Shown here: positions 51,883 to 61,072 of the stretch, piece by piece
Position numbering within the stretch: the stretch's first letter is position 1
Layout of the letters: every line of letters starts with the position of its first letter
Source of the DNA: Streptomyces sp. NBC_00433
GTDB lineage: Bacteria > Actinomycetota > Actinomycetes > Streptomycetales > Streptomycetaceae
Direction: 5' to 3'
DNA length: 64,000 bases
NCBI GenBank assembly: GCA_036015235.1
Contig: CP107926.1
Location: forward strand, 1,364,001-1,428,000
Translations under genes and position numbers: made by a program
The notes under the pieces: generated by a model
What the model saw: only the letters and a program-made list of their open reading frames with translations
Told to the model about the DNA's origin: nothing
The model's database searches: none

Positions 51883-52775
51883 CGTCTCGGAAGGCATCCC
51901 GTAACGGCGAACAAGCGCTGCGACCGGATCTTTCGCGATTCAAAGGAAACATGATGAAATGTGCACCGCGGGACCCATTCGCCGATCGGTACCTGTCGGG
52001 CGGAGAACTGTGGGGTGATCGATTCAGCGAGGAGGAGATTGCCGAATGGTACAACGATGAGCGCGAAGCCTACGCGGACCTCGGCGCCTCATCCTCCGGT
52101 GCTGAGTCCTACGGATACCACGGGGTCAATCGGTATCATGGATTTCAAAGGCTTCCAAAACGCCGATTTTCTCACGCGCTCGGCGTGGGGAGCGCTTTTG
52201 GTGGCGAATTCATTCCGATGCTGCGATCGATCGACCGTGTCACGATTCTCGAGCCGTCGGCACGCCTGCACTCCGCCGACCTCGGCGTAAATTTGACCTA
52301 TATCGCTCCTGACCCCTCCGGGTCCATGCCGTTCGGTAACGGGACCTTTGACCTCCTGCTGTGCCTGGGAGTGCTGCATCACATTCCGAACGTAACCCAT
52401 GTGGTATCCGAGATCGGGCGAGTTCTTGAACCGGGCGGGTGGGCTGTGATCCGCGAACCGGTGATCTCCATGGGAGACTGGCGTTCAACCCGCAAAGCCG
52501 GAATCACTCGACGGGAACGGGGGATTCCGCGCCATATCCTCGAGCAGGCAGTGCGCAACGCCGACATGAAGATCCACCGTAGCCGTTTCTGCATGTCGCC
52601 ACTGACCCCCAGAATCGGTCGCATGCTGCATCGAAATCTTTATGCCACTGAGTTTGGTGCAGCCATCGATCGCGCACTGTCGCTCTCCACCGCCTGGAAC
52701 TATCGATATCACGCCGAATCCACATGGCAGAAACTGCGCCCGTCCAGTGCCGTCATCGTGGCGCAGCGGCGATGA
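51879..52775 (+). CDS. Class I SAM-dependent methyltransferase
   Basis: 298 aa if started at the coupled ATG 51879; a second start at 51951 has a better ribosome site (AAAGGAAAC directly before ATG ATG) and would give 274 aa. The domain order is HALGVGSAFGGEFIPMLRSI (motif I, weak glycine pattern), DRVTILEPSARLHSADLG, IAPDPSGSMPFGNGTFDLLL, CLGVLHHIPNVTHVVSEIGR and VLEPGGWAVIREPVISMGDW. The HHIPN and LEPGG motifs are typical Methyltransf_11. AT content is higher than the cluster average. It ends the methyltransferase trio. Confidence 0.83.
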   Translation: MTSRKASRNGEQALRPDLSRFKGNMMKCAPRDPFADRYLSGGELWGDRFSEEEIAEWYNDEREAYADLGASSSGAESYGYHGVNRYHGFQRLPKRRFSHALGVGSAFGGEFIPMLRSIDRVTILEPSARLHSADLGVNLTYIAPDPSGSMPFGNGTFDLLLCLGVLHHIPNVTHVVSEIGRVLEPGGWAVIREPVISMGDWRSTRKAGITRRERGIPRHILEQAVRNADMKIHRSRFCMSPLTPRIGRMLHRNLYATEFGAAIDRALSLSTAWNYRYHAESTWQKLRPSSAVIVAQRR

Positions 52776-52887
52776 CACCGCGAGAGTAAGCAGCTTTCGT
52801 AGATGATCGCGCACCGAGTATGCCGGCCGTGTCGCCAGTATGTGACAGTACACTCAGAATCGGCAAATTCCGGAGAGGAATAGTGAG

Positions 52888-54051
52888 GTGAGGTCAAGAG
52901 TCGCCTGGTACACGCCACAGATCCTCCCTTATTCCCAGACTTTTGTTGCGAGCCAACTCGCTGCGTTGCGCGGGGTGGATTCAACCCTGTTCGGCGTCGA
53001 TGTCGTTCCGGACATCGAGGTCAAGGGCAGGACGTGGGTGCTTGGAGTGGATCGTCCGTTCGGAAGGGCACAAGCGACCGTCTTCAAAGCGACCCGACGC
53101 TCCCCTGCGCTGTGCGCAGCACTTCGTGCGTTCGATCCCGACGTATTGATCGCACACTTCTTGCAGTGCGCCTGGCGTATTGCACACGTAGCGAAGAATG
53201 TCCGGGTCCCGCTGGCTGCGGTGTGCCACGGATCCGACTTGCTGACGCTCCAGGGGAGCAGGCGCCAGCAATCGAGAAGTACGCGGCAACTCGCTGCCAA
53301 CTGGCGACGTCTCGTTGATGAGGTGCAACTTTTCCTACCGGTATCCGAGTTCCTGGGGAACCGTCTTCTGGAATCCGGGGTGCCGTCGGCCCGCATTGCG
53401 GTCCATCACCTGGGCGTGCCGATTCCGAGCGGCCTTGACCTGGGGAGTGCAGGGGAGCGCTCCGGTGTGCTGTTCGTCGGTCGTCTTGTCGAGAGCAAGG
53501 GTTGCGACCTGTTGCTGCAGGCTGTGGCGGACCTGGCTCGTGGTCGGCAGGTCGAGGTGACGGTGGTGGGGGACGGGCCGCAGCGGAGCGCCCTGTCGAA
53601 GCAGGCTGCGGGCTTGCCGTCCCGTGCGAGGATTCGCTTCCTCGGCAGCCTTCCGCAAGAGGCGGTCTTTCGCCTGATGAGGCAGCACCGCGTGGTGTGC
53701 GTGCCGAGCACGGACGTCGCTTCCGGGGCTTCCGAAGGGCTCGGTCTGGTCGCGTGCGAGGCGGCAGCACACGGTCGCCCTGTGATCGCCTTCGACACGG
53801 GCGGACTACGCGAGACCGTCATTCACGGGACAACTGGCCTGCTGGTCCGTCAGCGGGATGGTAGAAATCTGGCGGAAGCTCTTGAAATCCTGCTTTCAGA
53901 CGACACCATGGCAGCTGAGATGGGTCGCGCTGCACGGCGGTTTGCGGTGGAAAAATTCGATCTCTCCCGACAGGGCCGCCGGCTTTTCGAGAAACTGCTC
54001 GCACGTGGCTTGATCACTTCGGACGGCAAACGGGAGGAGAATCCGGCATGA
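52888..54051 (+). CDS. GT4 glycosyltransferase
   Basis: 387 aa from GTG at 52888 with GGAGAGGA 8 bases upstream. N-terminal WYTPQILPYSQTFVASQLAA is typical of polysaccharide GT4 enzymes. It continues with IAHFLQCAWRIAHVAKNVRV, AVCHGSDLLTLQG, PVSEFLGNRLLESGVPSARI, GVLFVGRLVESKGCDLLLQA, VVGDGPQRSALSKQAAGL and the donor-site region VASGASEGLGLVACEAAAHG with VIAFDTGGLRETVIHG. All GT-B signature elements are present, including Glu-Gly-x-Gly-Leu-x-x-x-Glu. It shares ATGA with the following GT2 gene, so the two act together in the cluster. The sugar donor is not known. Confidence 0.93.
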   Translation: MRSRVAWYTPQILPYSQTFVASQLAALRGVDSTLFGVDVVPDIEVKGRTWVLGVDRPFGRAQATVFKATRRSPALCAALRAFDPDVLIAHFLQCAWRIAHVAKNVRVPLAAVCHGSDLLTLQGSRRQQSRSTRQLAANWRRLVDEVQLFLPVSEFLGNRLLESGVPSARIAVHHLGVPIPSGLDLGSAGERSGVLFVGRLVESKGCDLLLQAVADLARGRQVEVTVVGDGPQRSALSKQAAGLPSRARIRFLGSLPQEAVFRLMRQHRVVCVPSTDVASGASEGLGLVACEAAAHGRPVIAFDTGGLRETVIHGTTGLLVRQRDGRNLAEALEILLSDDTMAAEMGRAARRFAVEKFDLSRQGRRLFEKLLARGLITSDGKREENPA

Positions 54052-54833
54052 ATGCTCCACCGAAGCGCATCCGGCTGGTTGTTCCGACCACGGGGCATCG
54101 CCTCCCCTACCTTCAGCAGTGCTTGGATTCGATCAGGCGACAGGACGGGTCCATCGAGGTGGTGATTGTCGCTCCAGTCGCCGCAGCAGCAGATCTCCGA
54201 GTCCTTGCCGAGCGTTACTCGTGCCAGCTGCTACTTGAACGGGGCCGTGGTATCAGCAATGCGGTCAACCAGGCTTGGGAAGACGCGCAGACAGAGTATC
54301 TAGCCTGGCTAGGTGATGACGATCTGCTTGCCGATGGTTCGGTGTCCGCGGCCGTGGCAGAACTCGAAAAGAACCCGACCGCAGTCATGGTCTACGGTCG
54401 GGTCCGAGTCATCGACGCGCACGACAACCATGTTTTTACGATGCGCCCAGGAAAGTATGCTCCCAGCCTCCTCAGGTACGGTCCCAACTTCGTCTGGCAG
54501 CCTGGTTCCGTGTACCGGAACACCGCCGTCCGCGCAGTCGGCATGCTGGACCCGTCGTTGCGCTACGCCATGGATTTCGATCTGCATCTCCGGTTGCGCC
54601 AGAAGGGCGAATTGAAATACATTCCCCGCCTGCTCGCGTCATTCCGCTGCCATCCGACGTCCTTGACGGTCACGAACCCCGAGCCGGTCGGTGAACCCCG
54701 GCTTGTCGTGCGCCGAAATCTCGGACCTGTTGCGCGATCATGGGAACGGTGCTGGTGGCCGGTCGTCAAGAACGCCGGGCGAATCTGGGGGTCCGTACAG
54801 CTGCGAACGGGCCGGAGACACAACTGGTGCTAG
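54048..54833 (+). CDS. GT2 glycosyltransferase
   Basis: 261 aa, ATG overlapping the stop of the GT4 gene. GT-A fold: IRLVVPTTGHRLPYLQQCLD, EVVIVAPVAAAADLRVL, GRGISNAVNQAWEDAQTEYL, then AWLGDDDLLADGSVSAAVAE with the Asp-x-Asp motif as GDDD that binds the metal-nucleotide sugar. NFVWQPGSVYRNTAVRAVGM and LRYAMDFDLHLRLRQKGELK form the acceptor side with the conserved E/D-D type motif (MDFDLHLRL), and the end is basic. It should add one sugar to the repeat unit. The FkbM gene follows after 25 bases. Confidence 0.9.
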   Translation: MNAPPKRIRLVVPTTGHRLPYLQQCLDSIRRQDGSIEVVIVAPVAAAADLRVLAERYSCQLLLERGRGISNAVNQAWEDAQTEYLAWLGDDDLLADGSVSAAVAELEKNPTAVMVYGRVRVIDAHDNHVFTMRPGKYAPSLLRYGPNFVWQPGSVYRNTAVRAVGMLDPSLRYAMDFDLHLRLRQKGELKYIPRLLASFRCHPTSLTVTNPEPVGEPRLVVRRNLGPVARSWERCWWPVVKNAGRIWGSVQLRTGRRHNWC

Positions 54834-54858
54834 TGCATGCCAATCGATGGGAGTTGCT

Positions 54859-55806
54859 ATGGGAACGACCGCGAACACACCCGTGAACACATTGACCGAC
54901 GAGGACCGGACCGGCGTGCTGCGGGCTCTCGACACGCAGTACCGCACCAGCCGTACCCGCATTCGATACCGAGTGCTCCGCCATCCCGTCAGACTTGGGT
55001 ATCCGACGCCTTCTCGGCTACAGAAATGGAAGCAGCGCGGAGTCAGCGTACAAGCGAAAGGCAGTACACCCTGGGGTCAGCAGATGGTCGTTACGCTGCC
55101 CGACGACGTATCTGTCTCATTGCGCTGGAACGGATTCTTCGAGTATGACCTGAGCGCATTCTACCTCCGGTTCCTTCGGCACTCGATGACGTTCATCGAC
55201 GTGGGTGCGCATGTCGGCTACTTCAGTATGCTGGCGAGCCGAGCAGTCGGCCCGGTCGGCCATGTCTTCGCGTTCGAGCCAACGCCTTCGACATTCGAGG
55301 TGCTTGCGCAGAATGCTGGCACGGAGTGCAATATCACCCCGATCAACAAGGCTGTGTGGTCCGAAGCCACAATGATTGAACTACGCGACTACGGACCGTG
55401 TTACAGCGCATTCAACTCCACTTTCCGGGCCCGGCTTCCTGAATCGGTCAGGGTTGATCTCACCGAACGAACACATTCCGTACCAGCAGTTCGGCTCGAC
55501 GATTTCGTGCGCGATCAAGGGTGCGTTCCTGACGCCGTGAAGATCGATGTGGAGAGTGCAGAGATGCACGTGCTCCATGGAATGCAGGCCATGCTCAGCG
55601 GGTCACGGCCGATCGTGTCGCTGGAAGTCGGCGACATGGGCGTACCAGGTGCCACACGCAGCCGCGTTCTGGTCGAGCACGTGCTGTCCTTCGACTACCG
55701 CGCGTTCGAACTGCGTGACGGTCGTGCGTTGCCGCACCAGTTGAGGGAAGAGTACGGCTACGAGAACATCATCTTCGCTCCCGCGGAGAAAGCCGGTCAG
55801 CTCTGA
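54859..55806 (+). CDS. FkbM-family methyltransferase
   Basis: 315 aa from ATG at 54859, chosen because GGGAG lies 5 bases upstream (another ATG is at 54847). The FkbM domain is clear: FIDVGAHVGYFSMLASRAVG (motif I with D-x-G-A-x-x-G), HVFAFEPTPSTFEVLAQNAG (motif II EP), NKAVWSEATMIELRDYG, RLDDFVRDQGCVPDAVKIDV, ESAEMHVLHGMQAMLSGSRP and VSLEVGD. The KIDVES-A-E motif is the family hallmark. FkbM enzymes O-methylate hydroxyls of polyketides or sugars. It probably methylates a sugar of the polymer. It ends the plus-strand run and faces the polymerase gene across a hairpin. Confidence 0.92.
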   Translation: MGTTANTPVNTLTDEDRTGVLRALDTQYRTSRTRIRYRVLRHPVRLGYPTPSRLQKWKQRGVSVQAKGSTPWGQQMVVTLPDDVSVSLRWNGFFEYDLSAFYLRFLRHSMTFIDVGAHVGYFSMLASRAVGPVGHVFAFEPTPSTFEVLAQNAGTECNITPINKAVWSEATMIELRDYGPCYSAFNSTFRARLPESVRVDLTERTHSVPAVRLDDFVRDQGCVPDAVKIDVESAEMHVLHGMQAMLSGSRPIVSLEVGDMGVPGATRSRVLVEHVLSFDYRAFELRDGRALPHQLREEYGYENIIFAPAEKAGQL

Positions 55807-55819
55807 GCGGTGAACGGCC

Positions 55820-55844
55820 GGACGCAGCGCGCCGCGCTGCGTCC
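55820..55844. terminator. Bidirectional hairpin terminator between convergent genes
   Basis: GGACGCAGCGC (55820-55830) and GCGCTGCGTCC (55834-55844) form a perfect 11-bp stem with a 3-base loop. It lies between the FkbM stop (55806) and the polymerase stop (55865). Confidence 0.8.
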
Positions 55845-55864
55845 TCGGCGGGTACTCACACGCG

Positions 55865-57205
55865 TCAACCCGCGGGCGACCGTCGCTGACGGACGAGGTA
55901 GACCACCGCGGCCGCCGCAGCAGTACCCAGGTACACGCCCTGAAGCCGGGGCCACGGGGAGAAGAGGAGGTCCCAGCCCAGTCGGCCCGCCGCAAGTGAG
56001 AAGACCAGTGCGGCCGGCCCCGACCCCGCCCGCACCGCGGCGAGGAGTGCCCGCAGGACAAGGAACACGGGGAACAGCAGTCCGGGAAGGACGAGGATTC
56101 CCGTCTCGGCCCACAGTTGGAAGAGTACGGAGTGCAGAAAGAGGCCCCGGCTGAAGTAGTAGCGCGTGAGGCCCTCGTGGACCGTGATGCCGATGGCCTG
56201 CATCCGTTCCATGAACGCGTCCTGTGTCTTCCGGCTGATCTGCGGTGCCACACCGCGGCCTACCCAAGGCGAGTCCTCGATTACGGCGCCCGAGGCGAGA
56301 AATTCCGGCCGGTCCCCCATCAGGGGGCCCCCCTCGATACGGCTCTGCGTATCCCACTTCACTTGCTGCTGCCGACCGAGCCTCCCGCTCTCGACGACGT
56401 GTCCGTAGGAGACGTAGATGATCCCCGCCAAAGCACAGACACTGGTACCGATCAGCAGGCATCGCCTCCATGCCACACCCGAGCCGCGTCGGGAGGCAAG
56501 GACGCCCATCGCGCCGGCCAGGGAGACGACCAGGAACTCCGATCGGAACCCGAGTTTCAGATTCAGCAGGGCGACCGCCGTCATCACCAGCGCTGAGAAC
56601 AATCGCCTGCCACGGCCCTGCAGCGTGGCCGACACCAGGACCGTCCCCAGGCTTGCCACCGGGCCGAACCCGTACTTCCACGGATCTGTTGCGAGGCCTG
56701 CGCTCGGAGCGAACGCGATGCCTCCCACCAAGCCGACCGTCAGCGACACGATGTAGGTGGTCTTGACCTTGTCGCGTTGCTGGAATGCCCACATTCCCGC
56801 GCAGAAGCTCAAGGCCACGGTGACAGGACGGGACAAGGCGTAGACCAGGTGGCCCCGCGGGTCGTGGACGACGATCTCGGTCAACGCCGCGGTGAACAGC
56901 CACAGGGCGAGGAGGATCAGGCAGATGCGCCCCTGCCTCCACCGCCATGCGCCGGTCAGCACAACAGGGCCCAGCAGCAACGCGGCGACGTGTCCCATCG
57001 TCACGCCGCCATTTGGGTATAGAGACCACGCCGTTCCCAGGCCGAGGACGCCGGCGGCGATCGGGGTGAGCATGTCGGCTGCCCCTGCGGAGCGGCCGGC
57101 GAGAGGAGCGGGTCCAGGCGACGGCGTGCCGGCCTTCACCAACACAGGCGGCTCACGCCTGAGCCGGTCGTTGCGGGGCGCCAGGTTGGCCGTCGTGTCA
57201 TGCAC
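55865..57205 (-). CDS. Probable O-antigen-type polymerase (Wzy-like)
   Basis: 446 aa with about eleven membrane helices in two groups around a large extracytoplasmic loop (about residues 268-345). Helices include MLTPIAAGVLGLGTAWSLYP, ICLILLALWLFTAALTEIVV and TGILVLPGLLFPVFLVLRAL. The loop contains DTQSRIEGGPLMGDRPEF, EDSPWVGRGVAPQISRKTQD and HEGLTRYYFSRGLFLHSVLF: the short P-x-x-G-x-G, then H-E/S-x-x-x-x-Y-x-x-x-G-L pattern of Wzy/WaaL-like enzymes. It would join repeat units into the polymer outside the membrane. It overlaps the flippase gene upstream by 8 bases, so the two are one operon. Confidence 0.82.
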   Translation of the reverse strand: MHDTTANLAPRNDRLRREPPVLVKAGTPSPGPAPLAGRSAGAADMLTPIAAGVLGLGTAWSLYPNGGVTMGHVAALLLGPVVLTGAWRWRQGRICLILLALWLFTAALTEIVVHDPRGHLVYALSRPVTVALSFCAGMWAFQQRDKVKTTYIVSLTVGLVGGIAFAPSAGLATDPWKYGFGPVASLGTVLVSATLQGRGRRLFSALVMTAVALLNLKLGFRSEFLVVSLAGAMGVLASRRGSGVAWRRCLLIGTSVCALAGIIYVSYGHVVESGRLGRQQQVKWDTQSRIEGGPLMGDRPEFLASGAVIEDSPWVGRGVAPQISRKTQDAFMERMQAIGITVHEGLTRYYFSRGLFLHSVLFQLWAETGILVLPGLLFPVFLVLRALLAAVRAGSGPAALVFSLAAGRLGWDLLFSPWPRLQGVYLGTAAAAAVVYLVRQRRSPAG

Positions 57206-58616
57206 GGGACAGGGCCTTTCTTAGGCTGGGGACGAAGACGACAGCGGTGAACGCCGCCACCGAGGCGATCACCGGGCCCGGTGCGCCGACCAGGCGGGCG
57301 AGGGGGATGGACAGTGCGAGATTGGCGACCGCCATGATGCTGACCCTGATCGCTTGGAAGCGCAGGCCCGCAGCATCGGTCAGCCACATGCTGGCCGGGT
57401 AGTTCACGGCCTGGACGAACAACAGGGCGGCGAATGCCGCCATAAGGCCTGCCCCCACCTGGGCCTGACCGTGCATCATCCACGAGCCGACAGTGGGGCC
57501 GAGCGCCACGAACCCCACACCGGCGATCAGTCCTCCTGCCGCGAAGTGCACGGTGAGCCTGCTGAGATCGCGCCAGGTGGGTCGGTCCGGGGATTCCCGC
57601 TGATGGGCGAAGAGGGTCCACAGCGGCATTCCGGCGACACTGATCAGGCCCACCGCTGGGGCGAACAGTTGCGCCCCGGCCGAGTACACGGCGACGGTCG
57701 CGGGATCGGCGACATGGCTGAGGACCAGTCGGTCGGTGGCGTAGGCCACGGACGACCCGGCGTTGATGACCATCATGGGCACGACGAGATTGCGGATGCG
57801 GGTTCCGGGCCGGCACCGTCGGACACTGGCCGGGATCAGGCGAAGCAACGGCATGCCGAGTAGTCGGCTCGCCAACGCAAGGCAGAAGGCGCCCACGGCA
57901 CACTGTGCGATGAAGCCCGATGCGACGAACGCCACGACGGAAGCGTGCGCGGCCGCGGCACCCAGCAGCAGGAGAAGGGCGAGAACGCTCCCTGCCCCCT
58001 GCAGCACGAGGGCGACATGAGTCCGATTCAGCGCGATGAGGATCGATTTGCCCAGGTTGAGCGGAAGGGTGCAGCCGAACAGCAGGAAGGCGACAGCGAC
58101 AGATCCGTCGGTGCCCGGTTGTCCGGCGCGGCCGAGAAGGGGACTCCACATCCCCAGGCAGGCCGGAACGATACCCAAGGCCGCGATGAGAGCTCCGGCG
58201 TACACCAATGTGCGTGCGCCCGAGGTGATGGCGCGGCGCAAGGGCTCCCGGTCGCCGTTCCGGCTGCGTGCCATCGCGTCCACGATGGCAGCACCGGCAC
58301 CGAGGTCGCCGAGAGGCACCATCGCCGTGAGCGTGGTGACCAGCGCAACAAGTGCGTATCCGGACACGCCGAGGGAGTCGACCACCGTTCGGGTGGCGAC
58401 CAGCATCGCCAGTGCGGTGACGGGAAGGGTCAACGCCTTGGCGCCCACCGCGCGGGCGGCGGCCCGCAGATGGGGTGCCGTTCCGCCGCCGACCGAAGGA
58501 CCGAGGGCCACGTCCGGCGCCGACAAGAGCCGCGTGCCCGGCGTCCGGGCATTCGGCGGCTCTGCGGATAGGCCGGGCCCACCTTCGGACGGACTCTCGG
58601 ACGGTCCATGACCCAT
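57198..58616 (-). CDS. Oligosaccharide flippase (Wzx-like)
   Basis: 472 aa from ATG at 58616 (a GTG is one codon earlier); no clear ribosome site. After a 50-residue Gly/Pro-rich N-terminus, about twelve helices of the MATE/MOP type follow. They include ALTLPVTALAMLVATRTVVD, VSGYALVALVTTLTAMVPLG, VPACLGMWSPLLGRA, GSVLALLLLLGAAAAHASVV, NAGSSVAYATDRLVLSHVAD and AGAQLFAPAVGLISVAGMPL. DLGAGAAIVDAMARSRNGD in the first half is the conserved polysaccharide-flippase loop. It moves the lipid-linked repeat unit to the outer face of the membrane, where the Wzy-like enzyme polymerises it. The divergent region of 166 bp separates it from a glycosyltransferase gene. Confidence 0.88.
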   Translation of the reverse strand: MGHGPSESPSEGGPGLSAEPPNARTPGTRLLSAPDVALGPSVGGGTAPHLRAAARAVGAKALTLPVTALAMLVATRTVVDSLGVSGYALVALVTTLTAMVPLGDLGAGAAIVDAMARSRNGDREPLRRAITSGARTLVYAGALIAALGIVPACLGMWSPLLGRAGQPGTDGSVAVAFLLFGCTLPLNLGKSILIALNRTHVALVLQGAGSVLALLLLLGAAAAHASVVAFVASGFIAQCAVGAFCLALASRLLGMPLLRLIPASVRRCRPGTRIRNLVVPMMVINAGSSVAYATDRLVLSHVADPATVAVYSAGAQLFAPAVGLISVAGMPLWTLFAHQRESPDRPTWRDLSRLTVHFAAGGLIAGVGFVALGPTVGSWMMHGQAQVGAGLMAAFAALLFVQAVNYPASMWLTDAAGLRFQAIRVSIMAVANLALSIPLARLVGAPGPVIASVAAFTAVVFVPSLRKALSRA

Positions 58617-58785
58617 CACTACGGTGCCGGGCGGGGAGGCGGGACGTCGAGGAGCATGCGTACTCCATTGATACGGCTTGGCGGGAAGGGTATGCGCATG
58701 CTACTGGTAATTTGTAACCAAGCACGGTTTATGTGACGGTTATTGCGATATTGCCGTGTTGTGTCACCTCAAAGGAGCTTGTGGA
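58617..58785. promoter_or_regulatory. AT-rich divergent promoter region
   Basis: About 165 bp between the flippase gene (minus) and a glycosyltransferase gene (plus), with stretches such as GGTAATTTGTAACC and TTATTGCGATATTGCC. GTGAC and GTCAC flank the latter (58733 to 58768 region), so a regulator site is possible. TAGCAT on the minus strand could be a -10. Confidence 0.4.
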
Positions 58786-59820
58786 GTGGAGAACGCCGTC
58801 ACCGGCCTCCGCCGCCGCGAACGGACCACGCTGCGTGTGGCCGTTCCCCCGGGCAGTGAACACCCGTCGCACTACGTGGTCAGGGATCTCATCGCGGAAT
58901 TGGCCGCCCAGGGAGCCGCCCTCCAGCCGGTTCCGGTGGGTCGACCGGTCGGCCGTGTCCTCGCCAAGGGCCATCTCGCCCTCCCGTCCCCGCTGCGCCG
59001 TCGGAGTGGTCCCGTCCTCGTGCCGCTGATGGGAGCGCGATTCGGGGACCTCTACGGGTCGGCCTTGACGGGAGACGTCGTCCCCTACTGCTGGGACGTG
59101 TGGGAGCCGCAGTGGCGGAAGTACGTTCAGAGGCTGCGACCGCTCCGGCCGCCCGTGGTGTTCGTGACCGCCGCACAGTCAGCCCGGTTCCTCGCAGACG
59201 CTCTCCCGGACTCCGAGGTGGTCCACCTCCCGGAGGCCACCCGGATGACCTCGCACGATCCCCGGCGTCCCCTGGCCGCCAGGACCATCGGGGTCCTGGA
59301 ACTGGGCCGGCGGTTCGGAGTCTGGCACGAGGCGGTGCAGAAGGCGGTGGAGAGTTCGAACCACCGCCATATCTACACGCGTTGGAGTGACCAATTGGTG
59401 TTCCCCGACGAGCGGGCCTTGCGGGACGGCTTCGCGGACACGATGGTCTCCGTGTGTTTCCCCTCGTCGATCACCCATCCGCGCCGGTCGGGAAATGTCG
59501 AGACCATGACGCACCGCTACTTGGAGAGCATCGCGTCCGGGTGCCTCGTCGTCGGGCATGCACCTACGGAGCTTGTGGAGCTCATGGGGTACAACCCGGT
59601 GGTAGAGGTCGACTGGAGTGCTCCAGCCGACCAGTTGCTGGACATTCTGGCCGCACCGCAGAAGTGGCAGTTTCATGTGGACGACGCGCGGCGACGAATG
59701 TGTCAGGTGGGCGACTGGAGCGTGCGGGTGGGGACGATCCTGGCCACACTTGACGCCGCCGGGTACGGAGTGGCACGACCGGGCGCGGCGGTCGGGACGC
59801 CATCCGGCCACTCCCGGTGA
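58786..59820 (+). CDS. GT-B glycosyltransferase (group 1)
   Basis: 344 aa from GTG at 58786, fixed by AAAGGAG 8 bases upstream (an ATG 10 codons earlier lacks such a site). The N-terminal half is diverged (LRVAVPPGSEHPSHYVVRDL, YCWDVWEPQWRKYVQRLRPL). The C-terminal half has HIYTRWSDQLVFPDERALRD, TMVSVCFPSSITHPRRSGNV and the donor-site motif THRYLESIASGCLVVGHAPT, in which Arg-Tyr-Leu-Glu-x-x-Ala-x-Gly-Cys matches the CgeB/group-1 pattern. It ends with a small C-domain. It lies opposite the flippase-polymerase pair and probably works in the same pathway. It is convergent with the dehydratase gene. Confidence 0.83.
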   Translation: MENAVTGLRRRERTTLRVAVPPGSEHPSHYVVRDLIAELAAQGAALQPVPVGRPVGRVLAKGHLALPSPLRRRSGPVLVPLMGARFGDLYGSALTGDVVPYCWDVWEPQWRKYVQRLRPLRPPVVFVTAAQSARFLADALPDSEVVHLPEATRMTSHDPRRPLAARTIGVLELGRRFGVWHEAVQKAVESSNHRHIYTRWSDQLVFPDERALRDGFADTMVSVCFPSSITHPRRSGNVETMTHRYLESIASGCLVVGHAPTELVELMGYNPVVEVDWSAPADQLLDILAAPQKWQFHVDDARRRMCQVGDWSVRVGTILATLDAAGYGVARPGAAVGTPSGHSR

Positions 59821-59883
59821 TCCGCCGGACTGTGCGTTGACGGGGGTACCCCCTTGCATGCAGGCGGCCCGCCGGTCACACCG

Positions 59884-60921
59884 TCACCCGACAGCCAGGG
59901 CGGCGATGGCGGCGTCGGCTGCCGGAGCGGCCAGGAAGGTCTGCGGCAACGCTCTGACCTCCGCGTCCACCATCAGGCCGGCCAGTTCCGGTACGTGCAC
60001 GGTCGGCCGCCATCCGAGGACCTTCTCCGCCTTGGACGCGTCGCCGACCAGGTCGTCGACCTCGGTCGGTCGCAGGTATCGGTGGTCGAAGCGCACGTGG
60101 TCGGACCAGTCGAGGCCCACATGGGCGAAGCACTGTTCGACAAAGTCGCGCACGCTGTAGCTCGTGCCGGTGGCGATGACGAAGTCGTCCGGCTCGTCCT
60201 GCTGGAGCATGCGCCACATCGCCTCGACGTACTCCGGTGCGTAGCCCCAGTCGCGGCGGGCGTCGAGGTTGCCCAGGTACAGCTCCTTCTGCAGGCCGGC
60301 CTTGATCCGGGCGGCGGCTGTGGCGACCTTCCGGGTGACGAATGTGGGGCCGCGGCGCGGCGACTCGTGGTTGAACAGGATGCCGTTGACCGCGTGGATG
60401 CCGTATGCCTCCCGGTAGTTCCGGGTGACCCAGTAGGCGTACACCTTGGCCACCCCGTAGGGCGAGCGGGGGTGGAAGGCGGTGTCCTCGCGCTGGGGCG
60501 GCGGTGTAGCACCGAACATCTCGGAGCTGGACGCCTGGTAGAAGCGACAGGGCAGATTGATCGCCCGGATGGCCTCCAGCAGGCGTGTCGTGCTCAGCCC
60601 AGTGGTGTTCCCGGTGAATTCGGGCTCGTCGAAGGAGACCCGGACGTGCGACTGGGCAGCCAGGTGGTACACCTCGTCCGGCCGCACCTTCTCCAGCAGG
60701 CCGGCGAGACGCGTTCCGTCGGTGAGGTCGCCGTAGTGGAGGAACAGGCGGGTCCCGGGGTCGTGCGGGTCGCTGTAGAGGTGCTCGATGCGGTGCGTGT
60801 TGAAGGTGGAGGCGCGCCGGACGACGCCGTGCACCTCGTAGCCCTTCTGGAGCAGCAGCTCCGCGAGGTACGAACCGTCCTGGCCGGTGATGCCGGTGAT
60901 GAGTGCTGTCTTGTCGGTCAT
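59884..60921 (-). CDS. gmd: GDP-mannose 4,6-dehydratase
   Basis: 345 aa from ATG at 60921 (AGGAG 5 bases upstream; a GTG two codons earlier is less suited). Motifs: [20 protein letters not shown] (NADP-binding), [70 protein letters not shown] with catalytic Tyr-x-x-x-Lys, [17 protein letters not shown], and [20 protein letters not shown]. The fit to GMD is near complete. It makes GDP-4-keto-6-deoxymannose, the precursor of GDP-fucose, GDP-rhamnose or GDP-perosamine. No partner reductase, epimerase or aminotransferase gene is seen in the window, so the final sugar is unknown. Confidence 0.95.
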   Translation of the reverse strand: MTDKTALITGITGQDGSYLAELLLQKGYEVHGVVRRASTFNTHRIEHLYSDPHDPGTRLFLHYGDLTDGTRLAGLLEKVRPDEVYHLAAQSHVRVSFDEPEFTGNTTGLSTTRLLEAIRAINLPCRFYQASSSEMFGATPPPQREDTAFHPRSPYGVAKVYAYWVTRNYREAYGIHAVNGILFNHESPRRGPTFVTRKVATAAARIKAGLQKELYLGNLDARRDWGYAPEYVEAMWRMLQQDEPDDFVIATGTSYSVRDFVEQCFAHVGLDWSDHVRFDHRYLRPTEVDDLVGDASKAEKVLGWRPTVHVPELAGLMVDAEVRALPQTFLAAPAADAAIAALAVG

Positions 60922-60989
60922 AAACACTCCTGTTGACGGGCTGGTGAGGCTCCGTCAGCGTACGGAGTCAACGACCCAAAGATAGGCAA

Positions 60990-61019
60990 TTGATGCCAGA
61001 TGTAAGCGTTTGAATAGTT
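60990..61019 (+). promoter_or_regulatory. Possible promoter of the BY-kinase gene
   Basis: TTGATG (60990-60995) and ATAGTT (61014-61019) are 18 bases apart in the AT-richer part of the 151-bp divergent region between gmd and the kinase gene. Confidence 0.35.
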
Positions 61020-61072
61020 TGGCCCATAGAGTGGAGACCCATACCCACTGGCTCTGACTGGGGACGGACATC

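Noticed and set aside
59820..59884. GGGGGTACCCCC palindrome between the convergent glycosyltransferase and gmd genes
   Set aside because: It has no loop and only 6-bp arms; I could not support it as a terminator or operator.
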